Positions 14,791-21,727 of a stretch of DNA of 21,727 nucleotides are shown in pieces. The stretch is from assembly GCA_016207445.1 (NCBI GenBank), contig JACQPS010000010.1:1-21727 (forward strand), read 5' to 3'. Below the pieces are notes generated by a model that ran no database searches, had not been told where the DNA came from, and worked only from the letters and a program-made list of their open reading frames with translations. Within the stretch, counting starts at the first letter, position 1; each line of letters begins with the position of its first letter. The stretch comes from Gemmatimonadota bacterium. GTDB taxonomy: Bacteria; Gemmatimonadota; Gemmatimonadetes; Longimicrobiales; RSA9. Made by a program: the position numbers and the translations under genes.

Positions 14791-16298
14791 GTCTCTACCT
14801 CCGCGCCGTGCTCGTCCAGCCACGCCTGCACGATGGCACGCTCGTCGAACGGAATCTTCTCCGTGCCGACCACCTGGTAGGTTTCGTGCCCCTTGCCCGC
14901 GAGCAGCACGAGATCGCCGGGCTTCGCCTCGGCGAGCGCGAGCGCGATCGCCTGCCGGCGATCGCGCTCGCGCACGTACGCCCGCCCCGCCATGCCGGCC
15001 ACGATCTCGTCGATGATGCGCTCCGGGTCCTCCGTGCGCGGGTTGTCCGAGGTCACAATCGCCAGATCGGCGCCCCGGAGAACGACGGCGCCCATGAGCG
15101 GCCGCTTGCCGCGGTCACGGTCGCCACCCGCGCCGAAAACCACGATCAGCCGGCCGGACGCGAGCGGACGCAGGGCGGCGAGCGCGCGCCCGAGCGCGTC
15201 CGGCGTGTGCGCGTAGTCGGTGAGCACCGGGCAGGGGTGCCCCGCGATCCGCTCCAGTCGCCCCGGCACCTGGGGCGCGCTCGCGAGCCGCGCGGCGACG
15301 GTCGCGGGCGCCATGCCGAGCGCATGACACGCCGCGGCCGCGCCCAGCGCATTCTGCACGTTGAAGGCGCCCAGCAGCGGCAGCACGACGGCGGCGCTCC
15401 CGGCCGGCGTCGTCAAGCGAAAGCGGGCGCCGGCCGCATCGGTGCGCACGTCGGTGGCGCGCACGTCCGCGTCCGGGCTTTCCGTGCCGAAGCGCACGGC
15501 GCGCGGCGCCGCTCGTTCCAGGCCCGCCCAGGCCGGGTCGTCCGCATTCAGCACCGCGACGCCATCCTCGCGCAGGAGTCCCACCAGCTTGCGCTTGGCC
15601 GCGAGGTACGCCGCCTCGGTGCCGTGATAGTCCAGGTGGTCGCGCGTGAGGTTCGTGAACACGGCCGCATGAAAGCGAAGCGCATCGACCCGCCCCTGCT
15701 CGAGCGCGTGCGAGGAGACCTCCAGGGCGGCGGCGCGCACGCCCCGGTCCACGAGCTCGCGGAACCGCCGCGCCAGATCGACCGGCCCGGGCGTCGTCAG
15801 CGCCTCCGTCCCGGGGAGTGGAGTGCGTCCTTCGACGATCATGCCGAGCGTGCCGATGAATGCCGCCGGCGCGCTGGCCGCGAGCAGGTGGCGCAGCAGC
15901 CACGCGGTCGTGGTCTTCCCGTTCGTGCCGGTCACACCCACGAGCGTGAGCCTCCGGGCCGGCTCGCCGAAGACGAGCGCCGCGGCCACGGCCGCCGCGC
16001 GCCGACCGTCGCGCACGATCACCTGCGGCAGGGGCGACTCGTCGACCCGGCGCTCGACCAGTGCCGCCGCCGCGCCCGCCGACGCCGCAGCCGGCACGAA
16101 GCGGTGGCTGTCCATGGCCGTGCCGGCCCAGGCGCAAAAGAGGTGGCCGGACTCGACCTGGCGACTGTCGTCGCTGATTCCGGAAAGAACGGCGTCGCCC
16201 GGCGGCGCCGAGACCAGCAGGCCCTCGGCGTCCAGACGCGCCACGACCCGCTTCAGTCGCACGCCGCCCGCACTCGGCTCAGCGCCGGCCGCACTCAT
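14787..16298 (-). CDS. murE: UDP-MurNAc-L-Ala-D-Glu:meso-diaminopimelate ligase MurE
   Basis: This ligase adds the third stem residue. The 503 residues contain the N-terminal DSRQVESGHLFCAWAG, the P-loop VTGTNGKTTTAWLL (about 122-135) and TTPGPVDL. They also contain EVSSHALEQGRVD, FTNLTRDHLDYHGT and the C-terminal DYAHTPDAL and FGAGGDRDRGKRP. TSDNPRTEDP (418-421 = DNPR) is the motif that binds meso-diaminopimelate; lysine-adding enzymes differ there. This predicts A1-gamma-type, mDAP peptidoglycan. The ATG at 16298 overlaps the ftsI stop (ATGA), and its 3' end overlaps murF. Confidence 0.97.
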   Translation of the reverse strand: MSAAGAEPSAGGVRLKRVVARLDAEGLLVSAPPGDAVLSGISDDSRQVESGHLFCAWAGTAMDSHRFVPAAASAGAAAALVERRVDESPLPQVIVRDGRRAAAVAAALVFGEPARRLTLVGVTGTNGKTTTAWLLRHLLAASAPAAFIGTLGMIVEGRTPLPGTEALTTPGPVDLARRFRELVDRGVRAAALEVSSHALEQGRVDALRFHAAVFTNLTRDHLDYHGTEAAYLAAKRKLVGLLREDGVAVLNADDPAWAGLERAAPRAVRFGTESPDADVRATDVRTDAAGARFRLTTPAGSAAVVLPLLGAFNVQNALGAAAACHALGMAPATVAARLASAPQVPGRLERIAGHPCPVLTDYAHTPDALGRALAALRPLASGRLIVVFGAGGDRDRGKRPLMGAVVLRGADLAIVTSDNPRTEDPERIIDEIVAGMAGRAYVRERDRRQAIALALAEAKPGDLVLLAGKGHETYQVVGTEKIPFDERAIVQAWLDEHGAEVET

Positions 16299-18286
16299 GA
16301 AGTTCCTTCATGGCCCTGCACCTGCACGAGGGTCCCGGGTACGGCGAAGACGCCGCCCCCAGGCACCGTGAATCGAACCGGCCCGCTCCCCGCCACCCGC
16401 GCGCGGAAGCCCTGCGCGTGCAGCCGCCGCACGGCGTCGCGCAGCGACAACCCGGACACGTCCGGCACCGGCCGCGCCGGCGCCGGCGTCGTGGCGCGGA
16501 AGCGGCGCGGCGGCCCGGCATCCAGCGCGAAGATGAACGGGCCGACGCCGCCGCCCGCGGGTTCCGTCGCCGCGGCTGCGGGCGCGGACGACGTCGTCCC
16601 CTGGGGCACGGCCGCGATGGCGCGCCGGTCAAGGGGCGTGCGCCGCGCCGCCAGCAGGGCGGTGAGCGTCGCGCGCGTGACCGGCGCGGCCGCCATGCCG
16701 CCGGAGGTCGAACTCTGCGGCCGGTCCAGCATGACCACGAACGCGAGCTGCGGATCCGCGGCCGGGAAGAATCCCGCGAACGACGCCAGGTAGGAGCCGC
16801 TCTCGTACGCCCCCCCGACATACCGGCGCGCCGTGCCCGTCTTTCCCCCCACGTGGAATGTCCCCAGATCCGCCTCGTGCCCGGTTCCGCCTTCGACGAC
16901 TTCGACCAGTGCGCGCGCAATGCTTCGGGCCACCTCTTCCGGGATGACCCGTCGCACCGCACGCGGCGAGTACGCACGCACGCTGCGGCCGTCTCGGCCG
17001 CGCACCGCACGCACCAGCCGCGGCTCCATCAGGACGCCGCCGTTGGCCAGCGCACTGTACGCCAGCAGGAGTTGCAGCGGCGTGACCGAGATCTCGTACC
17101 CTATGGCGAGGCTGGCCTTCGAATACCCGGACCACTCGCGGGGACGACGCAGCGCGCCCGACGACTCGGAGGGGTAGGGCACGCCGGTCGGGGTGCCGAA
17201 GCCGAAATCGCGCAGGTAGCGGTACTGCTCCTCCGCCGTCAGCCGCTCCGCCGCTTTCGCCAGCGCGATGTTCGACGAGTAGCGCAGCGCCTCTCGCAGC
17301 GTCAGCCAACCGTACCCGTGAACGTCCGCCATTGTTCGCCCGCCATGGACCCAGCGCCCTTGCTCCGCGTACACCCGGTCGTTCAGGCTGCCCTTCCCCT
17401 CCGCCAGCAGCGCTGCGATCACGAATGGCTTCAGCGTCGACCCCGGCTCGTACGGCTCCGCTGCCGCACGCCAGTGACGCGCGCCGTCCCGGTGATGACT
17501 CGCCGCCGCCAGGATCCCGCCGCTGTGCGGGTCCGCCAGCAGCAGCTCGCCCCCGGCCGCGCCGGTCTGCGTGATCGCCTGCCGCAAGGCCTCGTGCGCG
17601 ATCTCCTGCAGCTCGGAATCGATCGACAGCACCAGATCCCGCCCCGGAACCGGCTCCTCCACCGACACGAGCGCCCCCGGAATCGGCTCGCCGCGGCCAT
17701 CCCGCCGCGCCACCGCGCGCCCGGGCCGGCCCCGCAGCACGCTGTCGAACTCCAGCTCCAGACCCCCCAGTGCCCGTCCTTCCGCGCTCACACCCCCCAG
17801 CAGCTCCAGCGCGATTTCGCCGCGCGGATAGAAGCGCCGGTACACACGCTCGAAATAGATCCCCCTCACCCCCTCCAGTGCTTCGCGCGCCCAGGCATCC
17901 CACACCCCGGGCAGTGCGGCCCAGCGCTGCCGCCGCGAGACCACCCGCTCCGCTTCGCGCTCCGAGAGTCCGAGCGCCGTTCGCAGCCGACGCACCACCG
18001 CCCGCGCGTCCCGCAGCTCGCCGGGCGCGATCCCGACCCGAAACCCTTCCTGCGTGCTCGCCAGCGGCACCCCGTTCCGGTCGTAGATCGACCCCCGCGG
18101 CGCCGCAACCGAGAGCCGCTGCCGTTGCTGCACCCGCGCCCGTTCCGCCCAGCGCCCCGACTCCAGCACTTGCAGCTGAAACGCCCGCCCCAGCACCACC
18201 ACCCCCGCCACCAGCAGTCCCGCCAGCAGCGCCCGCCGGCGCAGCGGCCCGCTTCGTGCTCCCTCCCCCGCTCCCGTGCCGCTCAC
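16295..18286 (-). CDS. ftsI: Septal transpeptidase FtsI (class B PBP) with C-terminal PASTA-like domain
   Basis: This class B penicillin-binding protein cross-links septal peptidoglycan. The 663 residues comprise a basic cytoplasmic tail, one membrane anchor (about 19-36), the PBP dimerisation segment starting at RGSIYDRNG (64-72) and the transpeptidase domain. Its active-site motifs are STLK (283-286, nucleophile S283), SSN (337-339) and KTG (482-484). An Ala/Pro-rich linker (about 560-600) leads to a single PASTA-like domain (about 605-658, PVPDVSGLSLRDAVRRLHAQ). PASTA domains bind muropeptides or regulate septal localisation in Gram-positives and some other phyla, and are absent from proteobacterial FtsI. 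I chose the GTG at 18286 (GTGA overlap with ftsL), which places the membrane segment near the N-terminus. Open frame upstream is only an ftsL shadow. Confidence 0.95.
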   Translation of the reverse strand: MSGTGAGEGARSGPLRRRALLAGLLVAGVVVLGRAFQLQVLESGRWAERARVQQRQRLSVAAPRGSIYDRNGVPLASTQEGFRVGIAPGELRDARAVVRRLRTALGLSEREAERVVSRRQRWAALPGVWDAWAREALEGVRGIYFERVYRRFYPRGEIALELLGGVSAEGRALGGLELEFDSVLRGRPGRAVARRDGRGEPIPGALVSVEEPVPGRDLVLSIDSELQEIAHEALRQAITQTGAAGGELLLADPHSGGILAAASHHRDGARHWRAAAEPYEPGSTLKPFVIAALLAEGKGSLNDRVYAEQGRWVHGGRTMADVHGYGWLTLREALRYSSNIALAKAAERLTAEEQYRYLRDFGFGTPTGVPYPSESSGALRRPREWSGYSKASLAIGYEISVTPLQLLLAYSALANGGVLMEPRLVRAVRGRDGRSVRAYSPRAVRRVIPEEVARSIARALVEVVEGGTGHEADLGTFHVGGKTGTARRYVGGAYESGSYLASFAGFFPAADPQLAFVVMLDRPQSSTSGGMAAAPVTRATLTALLAARRTPLDRRAIAAVPQGTTSSAPAAAATEPAGGGVGPFIFALDAGPPRRFRATTPAPARPVPDVSGLSLRDAVRRLHAQGFRARVAGSGPVRFTVPGGGVFAVPGTLVQVQGHEGTS

Positions 18287-18642
18287 GGCCGTGCCAGCAG
18301 TCCTGGAGCATGCTCCGCGGGAGCATGCTCCAGGGGCGGCGCCGCGACCGCCACCGGCGGCGCCAGCGGCAGGATCACGATCTCCGCCGCCGTGGGCACG
18401 CGCAGACCCAGCCGATCGCGGGCCGCAGCCACGACCCGGGCCCGGCTCTCGAGCTGCTGGATGCGCGCGAGCAGCTCCATGCGCCCGGCCTCGGCGACGG
18501 CGCGCTGGCGGCGTGTCTCGTCCAGTGCGCGTAGCGCCTCCAGTGCGCGGCTCTGTCGCCAGACCACCGCGACCAGAGCGGCGAGCAGCGCCGCGAAGGC
18601 GAGAGCGAGGCGGAGGGTGCCGCGGCCGCGCCGTTCCTTCAT
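18283..18642 (-). CDS. ftsL: Cell division protein FtsL-like
   Basis: This small bitopic divisome protein (119 residues) has a basic N-terminus, a membrane segment (about residues 11-27) and a predicted coiled coil (about 30-76, rich in Ala, Leu, Glu, Arg). The ending RDRLGLRVPTAAEIVIL is typical of FtsL. In known systems FtsL pairs with FtsB and FtsQ and activates FtsWI. Its primary sequence is too variable to identify without context, but the position between rsmH and ftsI and the topology are diagnostic. The last about 25 residues (PPVAVAAPP then EHAP repeats) are encoded partly by a perfect inverted repeat and look like an added tail. The start ATG at 18642 has no strong Shine-Dalgarno. 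Confidence 0.87.
   Translation of the reverse strand: MKERRGRGTLRLALAFAALLAALVAVVWRQSRALEALRALDETRRQRAVAEAGRMELLARIQQLESRARVVAAARDRLGLRVPTAAEIVILPLAPPVAVAAPPLEHAPAEHAPGLLARP
18302..18334. repeat. Perfect 15-bp inverted repeat inside the 3' end of ftsL
   Basis: CCTGGAGCATGCTCC and its exact reverse complement are separated by GCG. Each arm also contains the 12-bp palindrome GGAGCATGCTCC, so several alternative folds are possible. It encodes the repeated EHAP-A-EHAPG near the FtsL C-terminus and lies 16 nt before the ftsI start codon. This composition is unlike the surrounding coding DNA. Confidence 0.85.
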
Positions 18643-18790
18643 CGCGGAGCCCGACGCCAGGGGGAGAGCCGCCCTTCAATGCGTGCGCGACACCCGGAGG
18701 TGGCGCGCCCTTCAGCGCCCGGCGGGGATCCGGCGGGCGCGGCTTGACCCACAGGCGCGCCGCGCCGTCCGGCCACAGGCGCGCCGCGCA
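18643..18790. repeat. rsmH-ftsL spacer with a duplicated 17-mer and no gene
   Basis: This 148-nt spacer is the only sizeable gap in the upper cluster. It contains two exact copies of CCACAGGCGCGCCGCGC (18749-18765 and 18773-18789), 24 nt apart; the second ends two bases from the rsmH stop codon. A second, looser pair (GCCCTTCA) occurs at 18671 and 18708. I see no credible small coding frame, promoter or T-tract terminator in it. Confidence 0.6.
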
Positions 18791-19720
18791 TCACGCCGCC
18801 TTTTGCCAGGCGCGCAGGCGCGCGCTGCGGGCGCGAGGGTTGGCCGCCAGCTCCTCGGCACCGGCGGAAACGGGACGGCGCGTGAGCGTCTCGCCCAGCG
18901 GCCGGCCTCGACAGACGCACACGGGGAGTTCCGGCGGACAGATGCACCCGCGGCTCCATTCGCGGAACGCGTTCTTCACCTCGCGATCCTCCAGCGAGTG
19001 ATAGGAGATCACGACCAGGACGCCGCCCGGCGCCAGCCGCTCGCGCAATGCGGGCAGCGCGCGCCGGAGGGCGCCCAGCTCGTCGTTGACCGCGATGCGA
19101 AGCGCCTGGAAGGTCCTGGCCTTGTCCTGCGGCTCCAGACGCGGGCCGAGCACGCGCTCGAGAACCTCCAGGAGATCGTCACTCGTGGCGAAGCGCCGCT
19201 CGCCGCGCCGCCGCACGATCGCGCGCGCCAGGCGGCGCGCGCGCCGCTCCTCGCCGAAGCGGCGGAACACGTCGGCCAGCTCCGCCTCCGGCAGCCGGTT
19301 GAGCAGGTCGGCGGCGGTCGGCATCTCGGGCGCGGCCGCCCCGGCCATGCGCATGTCCAGCGGCGTCCCGGGACGAAAGGAGAACCCCCGCGCCGGCTCG
19401 TCCACCTGCCGGGAAGAGATGCCGAGATCCAGCAGCGCGCCGTCCAGCGGCTCTGCCAGCTGCTCCGCGCTCTCCGCGAAGTCGGACCGCCGGAGCTGGA
19501 TCCGCTCGCCGAAGCGGGCGAGTCGGCGTGCGGCAGCCTCCAGTGCCTCCGGGTCTCGATCCACACCGAGGATCGTAGCGTTCGCGCTCGCCTCCAGGAT
19601 GGCCTCCGAGTGCCCGCCCCCGCCAACCGTACCGTCGAAGTACACGCCGCCGCGCGTCGGCTTCAGGTAATCCAGAACCTCCCGAACCATGACCGGGAGG
19701 TGATAGCTCTGCTCGGTCAC
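18791..19720 (-). CDS. rsmH: 16S rRNA (cytosine(1402)-N4)-methyltransferase RsmH (MraW)
   Basis: This SAM-dependent enzyme methylates N4 of C1402 in the ribosomal P site and is habitually encoded second in dcw operons. The 309 residues contain HLPVMVREVLDYL, the SAM-binding FDGTVGGGGHSEAIL, the acidic VDRDPEAL and LLDLGISSRQVDEPARGFSF. They also contain the conserved FQALRIAVNDEL, VISYHSLEDREVKNAF and the cysteine-rich CICPPELPVCVC near the C-terminus. Length is typical. The GTG start at 19720 lies 3 nt beyond the mraZ stop, with GAGG/AGCGG-type weak pairing upstream, suggesting coupling to mraZ. Confidence 0.97.
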   Translation of the reverse strand: MTEQSYHLPVMVREVLDYLKPTRGGVYFDGTVGGGGHSEAILEASANATILGVDRDPEALEAAARRLARFGERIQLRRSDFAESAEQLAEPLDGALLDLGISSRQVDEPARGFSFRPGTPLDMRMAGAAAPEMPTAADLLNRLPEAELADVFRRFGEERRARRLARAIVRRRGERRFATSDDLLEVLERVLGPRLEPQDKARTFQALRIAVNDELGALRRALPALRERLAPGGVLVVISYHSLEDREVKNAFREWSRGCICPPELPVCVCRGRPLGETLTRRPVSAGAEELAANPRARSARLRAWQKAA

Positions 19721-19723
19721 GCG

Positions 19724-20179
19724 TCAGCGGAAGATCTGTGGCGCAAACTGTTCGAACCGGCCCGCTCCCTCCCGCAGCGCCGTCTCGAATAGCCCCGGGT
19801 GCCAGATCTCGATCTTGTCCAGCGCTCCCACCAGCAGCGCCTGCGAGTCCAGTCGCGCTGCCTCCTTCAGCCGGCCGGGAATCAAAATCCGCCCCTGGCT
19901 GTCCGGCTCCACTTCGACCGCGTTCGACAGCAGCGACAGCACCCACAGCCGCGCCTCCGGCTGGTGTCGCAGCAGCTCCTTCAACCGCTCCTCCACTCCC
20001 GCCCATTCCAACTCAGGATACAGCGCCAGCGCTGGCGCATACGCCTGCATCAGCACGAACCGCTGGGCGGGAGCCTCCCGGCGGAACGCCGCCGGCAGAC
20101 TCACCCGCCCCTTTTCGTCCAGCTGATACAGGTAGCTCCCGAGAAACTTCGTTCCCCGGGCCAGCCCGGGCCCTGCCAT
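19724..20179 (-). CDS. mraZ: Transcriptional regulator MraZ
   Basis: This 151-residue protein has two SpoVT/AbrB-like half domains. One carries YLYQLDEKGRVSLPAAFR (DxKGR) and the other VEVEPDSQGRILIPGRL (DxxGR). MraZ forms ring-shaped oligomers that bind repeated TGGG boxes and represses its own dcw operon in E. coli. Matching boxes lie just upstream here. I chose the ATG at 20179 because GGAG is 6 nt upstream and the product has family length. A GTG ten codons further upstream lies inside the operator and is unlikely. It is the first gene of the operon. Confidence 0.95.
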   Translation of the reverse strand: MAGPGLARGTKFLGSYLYQLDEKGRVSLPAAFRREAPAQRFVLMQAYAPALALYPELEWAGVEERLKELLRHQPEARLWVLSLLSNAVEVEPDSQGRILIPGRLKEAARLDSQALLVGALDKIEIWHPGLFETALREGAGRFEQFAPQIFR

Positions 20180-20203
20180 GGCCGACTCCAAATGTTTTTG
20201 GCG

Positions 20204-20228
20204 CCCCACACTTCCCCACTTTCCCCCA
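20204..20228 (-). promoter_or_regulatory. MraZ operator: three TGGGG boxes at 10-bp spacing
   Basis: On the minus strand TGGGG occurs three times (20228-20224, 20218-20214, 20208-20204), each separated by exactly 5 nt (GAAAG, AAGTG). This matches the published E. coli MraZ site, TGGGN direct repeats with 5-nt spacers. The boxes lie between the promoter's -10 and the mraZ ATG, around +1 to +25, where bound protein would block initiation or escape. Confidence 0.85.
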
Positions 20229-20235
20229 CTGCGCC

Positions 20236-20264
20236 AAGCTACCCCGCGGCCCTGGAGGCGTCAA
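20236..20264 (-). promoter_or_regulatory. Sigma70-like promoter of the dcw operon
   Basis: The minus strand shows TTGACG (20264-20259), a 17-bp spacer, then TAGCTT (20241-20236). The -35 is a 5/6 match and the spacing is optimal; the -10 is moderate (T, A and final T). The predicted start is near 20229, leaving a leader of about 50 nt that contains the MraZ boxes. Confidence 0.6.
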
Positions 20265-20363
20265 GAGTTTCGTGGCGCGGGCGCCGTGGACGGCCCGGGT
20301 CGGGAAATTGCAAGCTGGACGCGCCGCGGCGTCGGTCGGTCGGATCCGGGAACAGGGGAGTGG

Positions 20364-21248
20364 ATGGGGCTGCGCATCGGGCTGGTGATCCACCCGCACT
20401 GGGACGTGGAGCGGGTGGAGGAGCTGCGAGGGCTGGTCGAGCGGCTGCGGGGGGCGGGGCACACGGTGACGCCCCGGCTCACCTTCGAGTCGGGGGACGC
20501 GTACCGCTTCGCGCGGGGCGTGGCGTGCGCGCGCTACGAGCTGGTGATCGCGGCGGGGGGCGACGGCACCGTGAACGAGGTGGTGAACGAGCTGGTACGC
20601 TCCCGCTGGCAGCCGCGCCTGGCGGTGGTGCCGCTGGGCACGGCGAACGACTTCGCGGCAGGGCTCGAGATCCCGTCCAACCTGGCGGACGCGGTGGCGG
20701 TGGCGATCGAAGGCCGGGCCACGGTGGTGGATGTGGCGCGGGTGAACCGGCGCTGCTTCATCAACGTCTCCACGGGCGGCTTCGGCGCCGAGGCAACGGA
20801 GGCGGCGTCCGCGGAGACGAAGCGGGCGCTCGGCACGTGGGCGTATCTGGTGACGGGGGTGCGCAAGTTCGTCGAGCTGCGGCCATCGCGTGCCCGCTTT
20901 CGGGTGGACGGGAGAGAGCTGTTCGCGGGGGAGTTCCTGTTTTTCGCGGTCGGCAACGCGCGGCAGACCGGGGGCGGCAAGGTGGTGACACCGCGGGCGC
21001 AGTTCGGCGACGGCAAACTGGACGTGGTGATCGTGCCAGCGCTGCCGCGCATGGATTTCATCGCGTTGCTTCCCGATTTACGCGCGGGCACGCACCTCAA
21101 CAGCCCCGACGTGCTCTATCTGCAGACGCCGGCGGTGGAGGTGGACGCACTGCAGGACCTGGTCGTGAACGCCGACGGTGAGCCGATGCGCGGGCGGCGC
21201 TTCCGCTACCGTTTGCTGCGCCGCCCGCTGTCGGTGATGGTGCCGTAG
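20364..21248 (+). CDS. Diacylglycerol/lipid kinase (YegS/DgkB family)
   Basis: This 294-residue cytoplasmic enzyme belongs to the DAGK_cat superfamily and phosphorylates diacylglycerol or a related lipid with ATP. Visible motifs are LVIHPHW at the N-terminus, the nucleotide-binding AAGGDGTVNEVVNEL, VPLGTANDFAAGL (the GTxNDFA motif) and NVSTGGFGAEATEA. A beta-rich C-terminal domain ends in VVNADGEP and the usual RFRYRLL strand. The ATG at 20364 is preferred because AGGGGAG lies 3-4 nt upstream and IGLVIHP then falls at the N-terminus. The frame is open back to 20178, but that would cross the mraZ promoter region. It is divergent from the dcw operon with a 184-bp spacer. The substrate cannot be read from sequence; lipid recycling or phosphatidic acid synthesis is the usual family role. 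Confidence 0.9.
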   Translation: MGLRIGLVIHPHWDVERVEELRGLVERLRGAGHTVTPRLTFESGDAYRFARGVACARYELVIAAGGDGTVNEVVNELVRSRWQPRLAVVPLGTANDFAAGLEIPSNLADAVAVAIEGRATVVDVARVNRRCFINVSTGGFGAEATEAASAETKRALGTWAYLVTGVRKFVELRPSRARFRVDGRELFAGEFLFFAVGNARQTGGGKVVTPRAQFGDGKLDVVIVPALPRMDFIALLPDLRAGTHLNSPDVLYLQTPAVEVDALQDLVVNADGEPMRGRRFRYRLLRRPLSVMVP

Positions 21249-21262
21249 CGGATGAAACAACT

Positions 21263-21312
21263 CACCGCAGAGGCCGCTGAGCAGATTGCGGTGAAAAGAG
21301 CGCTCAGCGGCC
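21263..21312. repeat. Overlapping inverted repeats between convergent genes
   Basis: Two interleaved inverted repeats share this 50-nt spacer: CACCGCA/TGCGGTG (21263-21269 and 21287-21293), and a perfect 11-bp pair GGCCGCTGAGC/GCTCAGCGGCC (21272-21282 and 21302-21312). They cannot form simultaneously, so this may be a switch-like or bidirectional 3' end structure. There is no good T-tract on either strand. The second arm runs into the stop codon of the leftward gene. The unit resembles the murC-murB spacer repeat. Confidence 0.65.
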
Positions 21313-21727
21313 GCGCTTGATCAGAAGCTGCTGGATCTCGATATACTGCTTGGTGGCGTCGATCACCTTCTGCAGGTTGATCGACGACTGCGTTTCGGCG
21401 TACGGTCCACTCTGCTGGAAGAAGTCGAGCGCGCGCTCGAACAGCGGCAGCGCCTCCTTGGCCGAAGCCGCCGTGCTCGGCTGCTGCACGCGGATTCCCC
21501 GCTGGTAAAGCACCCAGCCGCTCCAGAAGCTCCCCATCGCGCGGGTCTGCGCCGCGGTCGCGAGCTCACGGGCGAGGCTGAAGTAGTCGAGCGCCGCATC
21601 CTGCTGGCCCTTGCGGAACTTCTCGTTGTAGCCGGCAGAGAACACGGCGCGCGCGGCCTCGTCCGACTCGATCTCCTTGCGCTCGACCGCCTTCTGGAAC
21701 GCGGCGCGAGCGCGCGCGAGCTGGCCC
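21304..21727 (-). CDS. TPR-like repeat protein, N-terminus beyond window edge
   Basis: The last 140 residues of a leftward gene enter from the right edge, with the stop codon at 21304-21306. The sequence is all-helical in composition and has tetratricopeptide-like units (ARARAAFQKAVE, AALDYFSLARELA, EALPLFERALDFFQQSG) with alternating small and aromatic residues at TPR positions. It finishes with a charged helix, YIEIQQLLIKRGR. A GTG at 21645 could be read as a start, but the frame stays open and in register to the edge and the TPR pattern begins before it, so this is a fragment. TPR proteins scaffold protein-protein contacts. The specific role is unknown. Confidence 0.7.
   Translation of the reverse strand, partial: GQLARARAAFQKAVERKEIESDEAARAVFSAGYNEKFRKGQQDAALDYFSLARELATAAQTRAMGSFWSGWVLYQRGIRVQQPSTAASAKEALPLFERALDFFQQSGPYAETQSSINLQKVIDATKQYIEIQQLLIKRGR

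Noticed and set aside
14808..16793. Plus-strand open frame of about 660 codons opposite murE
   Set aside because: Same reason: an antisense shadow of an intact MurE with all ligase motifs.
16310..19792. Very long plus-strand open frame (over 1,100 codons) opposite ftsI, ftsL and rsmH
   Set aside because: High GC leaves antisense frames free of stops. The product is Arg/Pro/His-rich low-complexity sequence with no domain, while the minus strand encodes complete conserved proteins.
20180..20209. Upstream GTG start for mraZ
   Set aside because: The GTG lies inside the third TGGGG operator box and lacks a Shine-Dalgarno; the ATG at 20179 has GGAG 6 nt upstream.
20178..20363. 62-residue N-terminal extension of the lipid kinase
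   Set aside because: It would be translated through the mraZ promoter and operator region. The strong AGGGGAG before 20364 and the family start motif favour the shorter form.

Overview
The window is a high-GC (roughly 70% by eye) bacterial chromosome segment holding a nearly complete division and cell wall (dcw) cluster, read on the minus strand from about 20.2 kb down to 1.2 kb. In transcription order it runs mraZ, rsmH, ftsL, ftsI, murE, murF, mraY, murD, ftsW, murG, murC, murB, ftsQ, ftsA, ftsZ and an M23 endopeptidase. MurE carries the DNPR motif of meso-diaminopimelate-adding enzymes, FtsI ends in a PASTA-like domain, and no ddl gene sits between murB and ftsQ. With the GC content and the repeat-rich spacers this suggests a diderm, mDAP-type bacterium. 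Gemmatimonadota or a neighbouring phylum is my best guess, but no marker in the window proves it.

Right end (20.2-21.7 kb): a YegS/DgkB-type lipid kinase is transcribed on the plus strand, divergently from mraZ. It converges on the 3' end of a TPR-like protein that enters from the right edge. The 184-bp divergent spacer holds a sigma70-like promoter for the dcw operon (TTGACG, 17 bp, TAGCTT), followed by three TGGGG boxes spaced exactly 10 bp apart. These match the known MraZ operator layout, so the operon is probably autorepressed by its first product.

Core (7.2-20.2 kb): the genes are tightly coupled. Six junctions are 4-bp start/stop overlaps (ATGA or GTGA: ftsL/ftsI, ftsI/murE, murE/murF, mraY/murD, ftsW/murG, murG/murC), one is an 11-bp overlap (murD/ftsW), and two have 3-nt gaps (mraZ/rsmH, murF/mraY). 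Together the products make UDP-MurNAc-pentapeptide (MurB, C, D, E, F), lipid I and II (MraY, MurG), polymerise and cross-link septal peptidoglycan (FtsW, FtsI) and assemble the divisome (FtsL, Q, A, Z).

Left part (1-7.2 kb): spacing loosens after murC. The murC-murB, murB-ftsQ and ftsZ-M23 spacers and the region after the M23 gene each hold a short-period tandem or inverted repeat, and a fifth such repeat sits at the ftsQ/ftsA junction. The ftsA-ftsZ spacer has none. The most notable is a four-repeat GGGATC tract that fills the 35-nt murB-ftsQ spacer and forms a canonical G-quadruplex motif over the ftsQ ribosome-binding region. A minus-strand intrinsic terminator at 1020-1039 appears to end the operon. 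Beyond it a membrane-anchored VWA-like protein runs off the left edge.

I found no defence system, mobile element, CRISPR array or RNA gene. The gene content is conventional; the unusual material is in the junctions.
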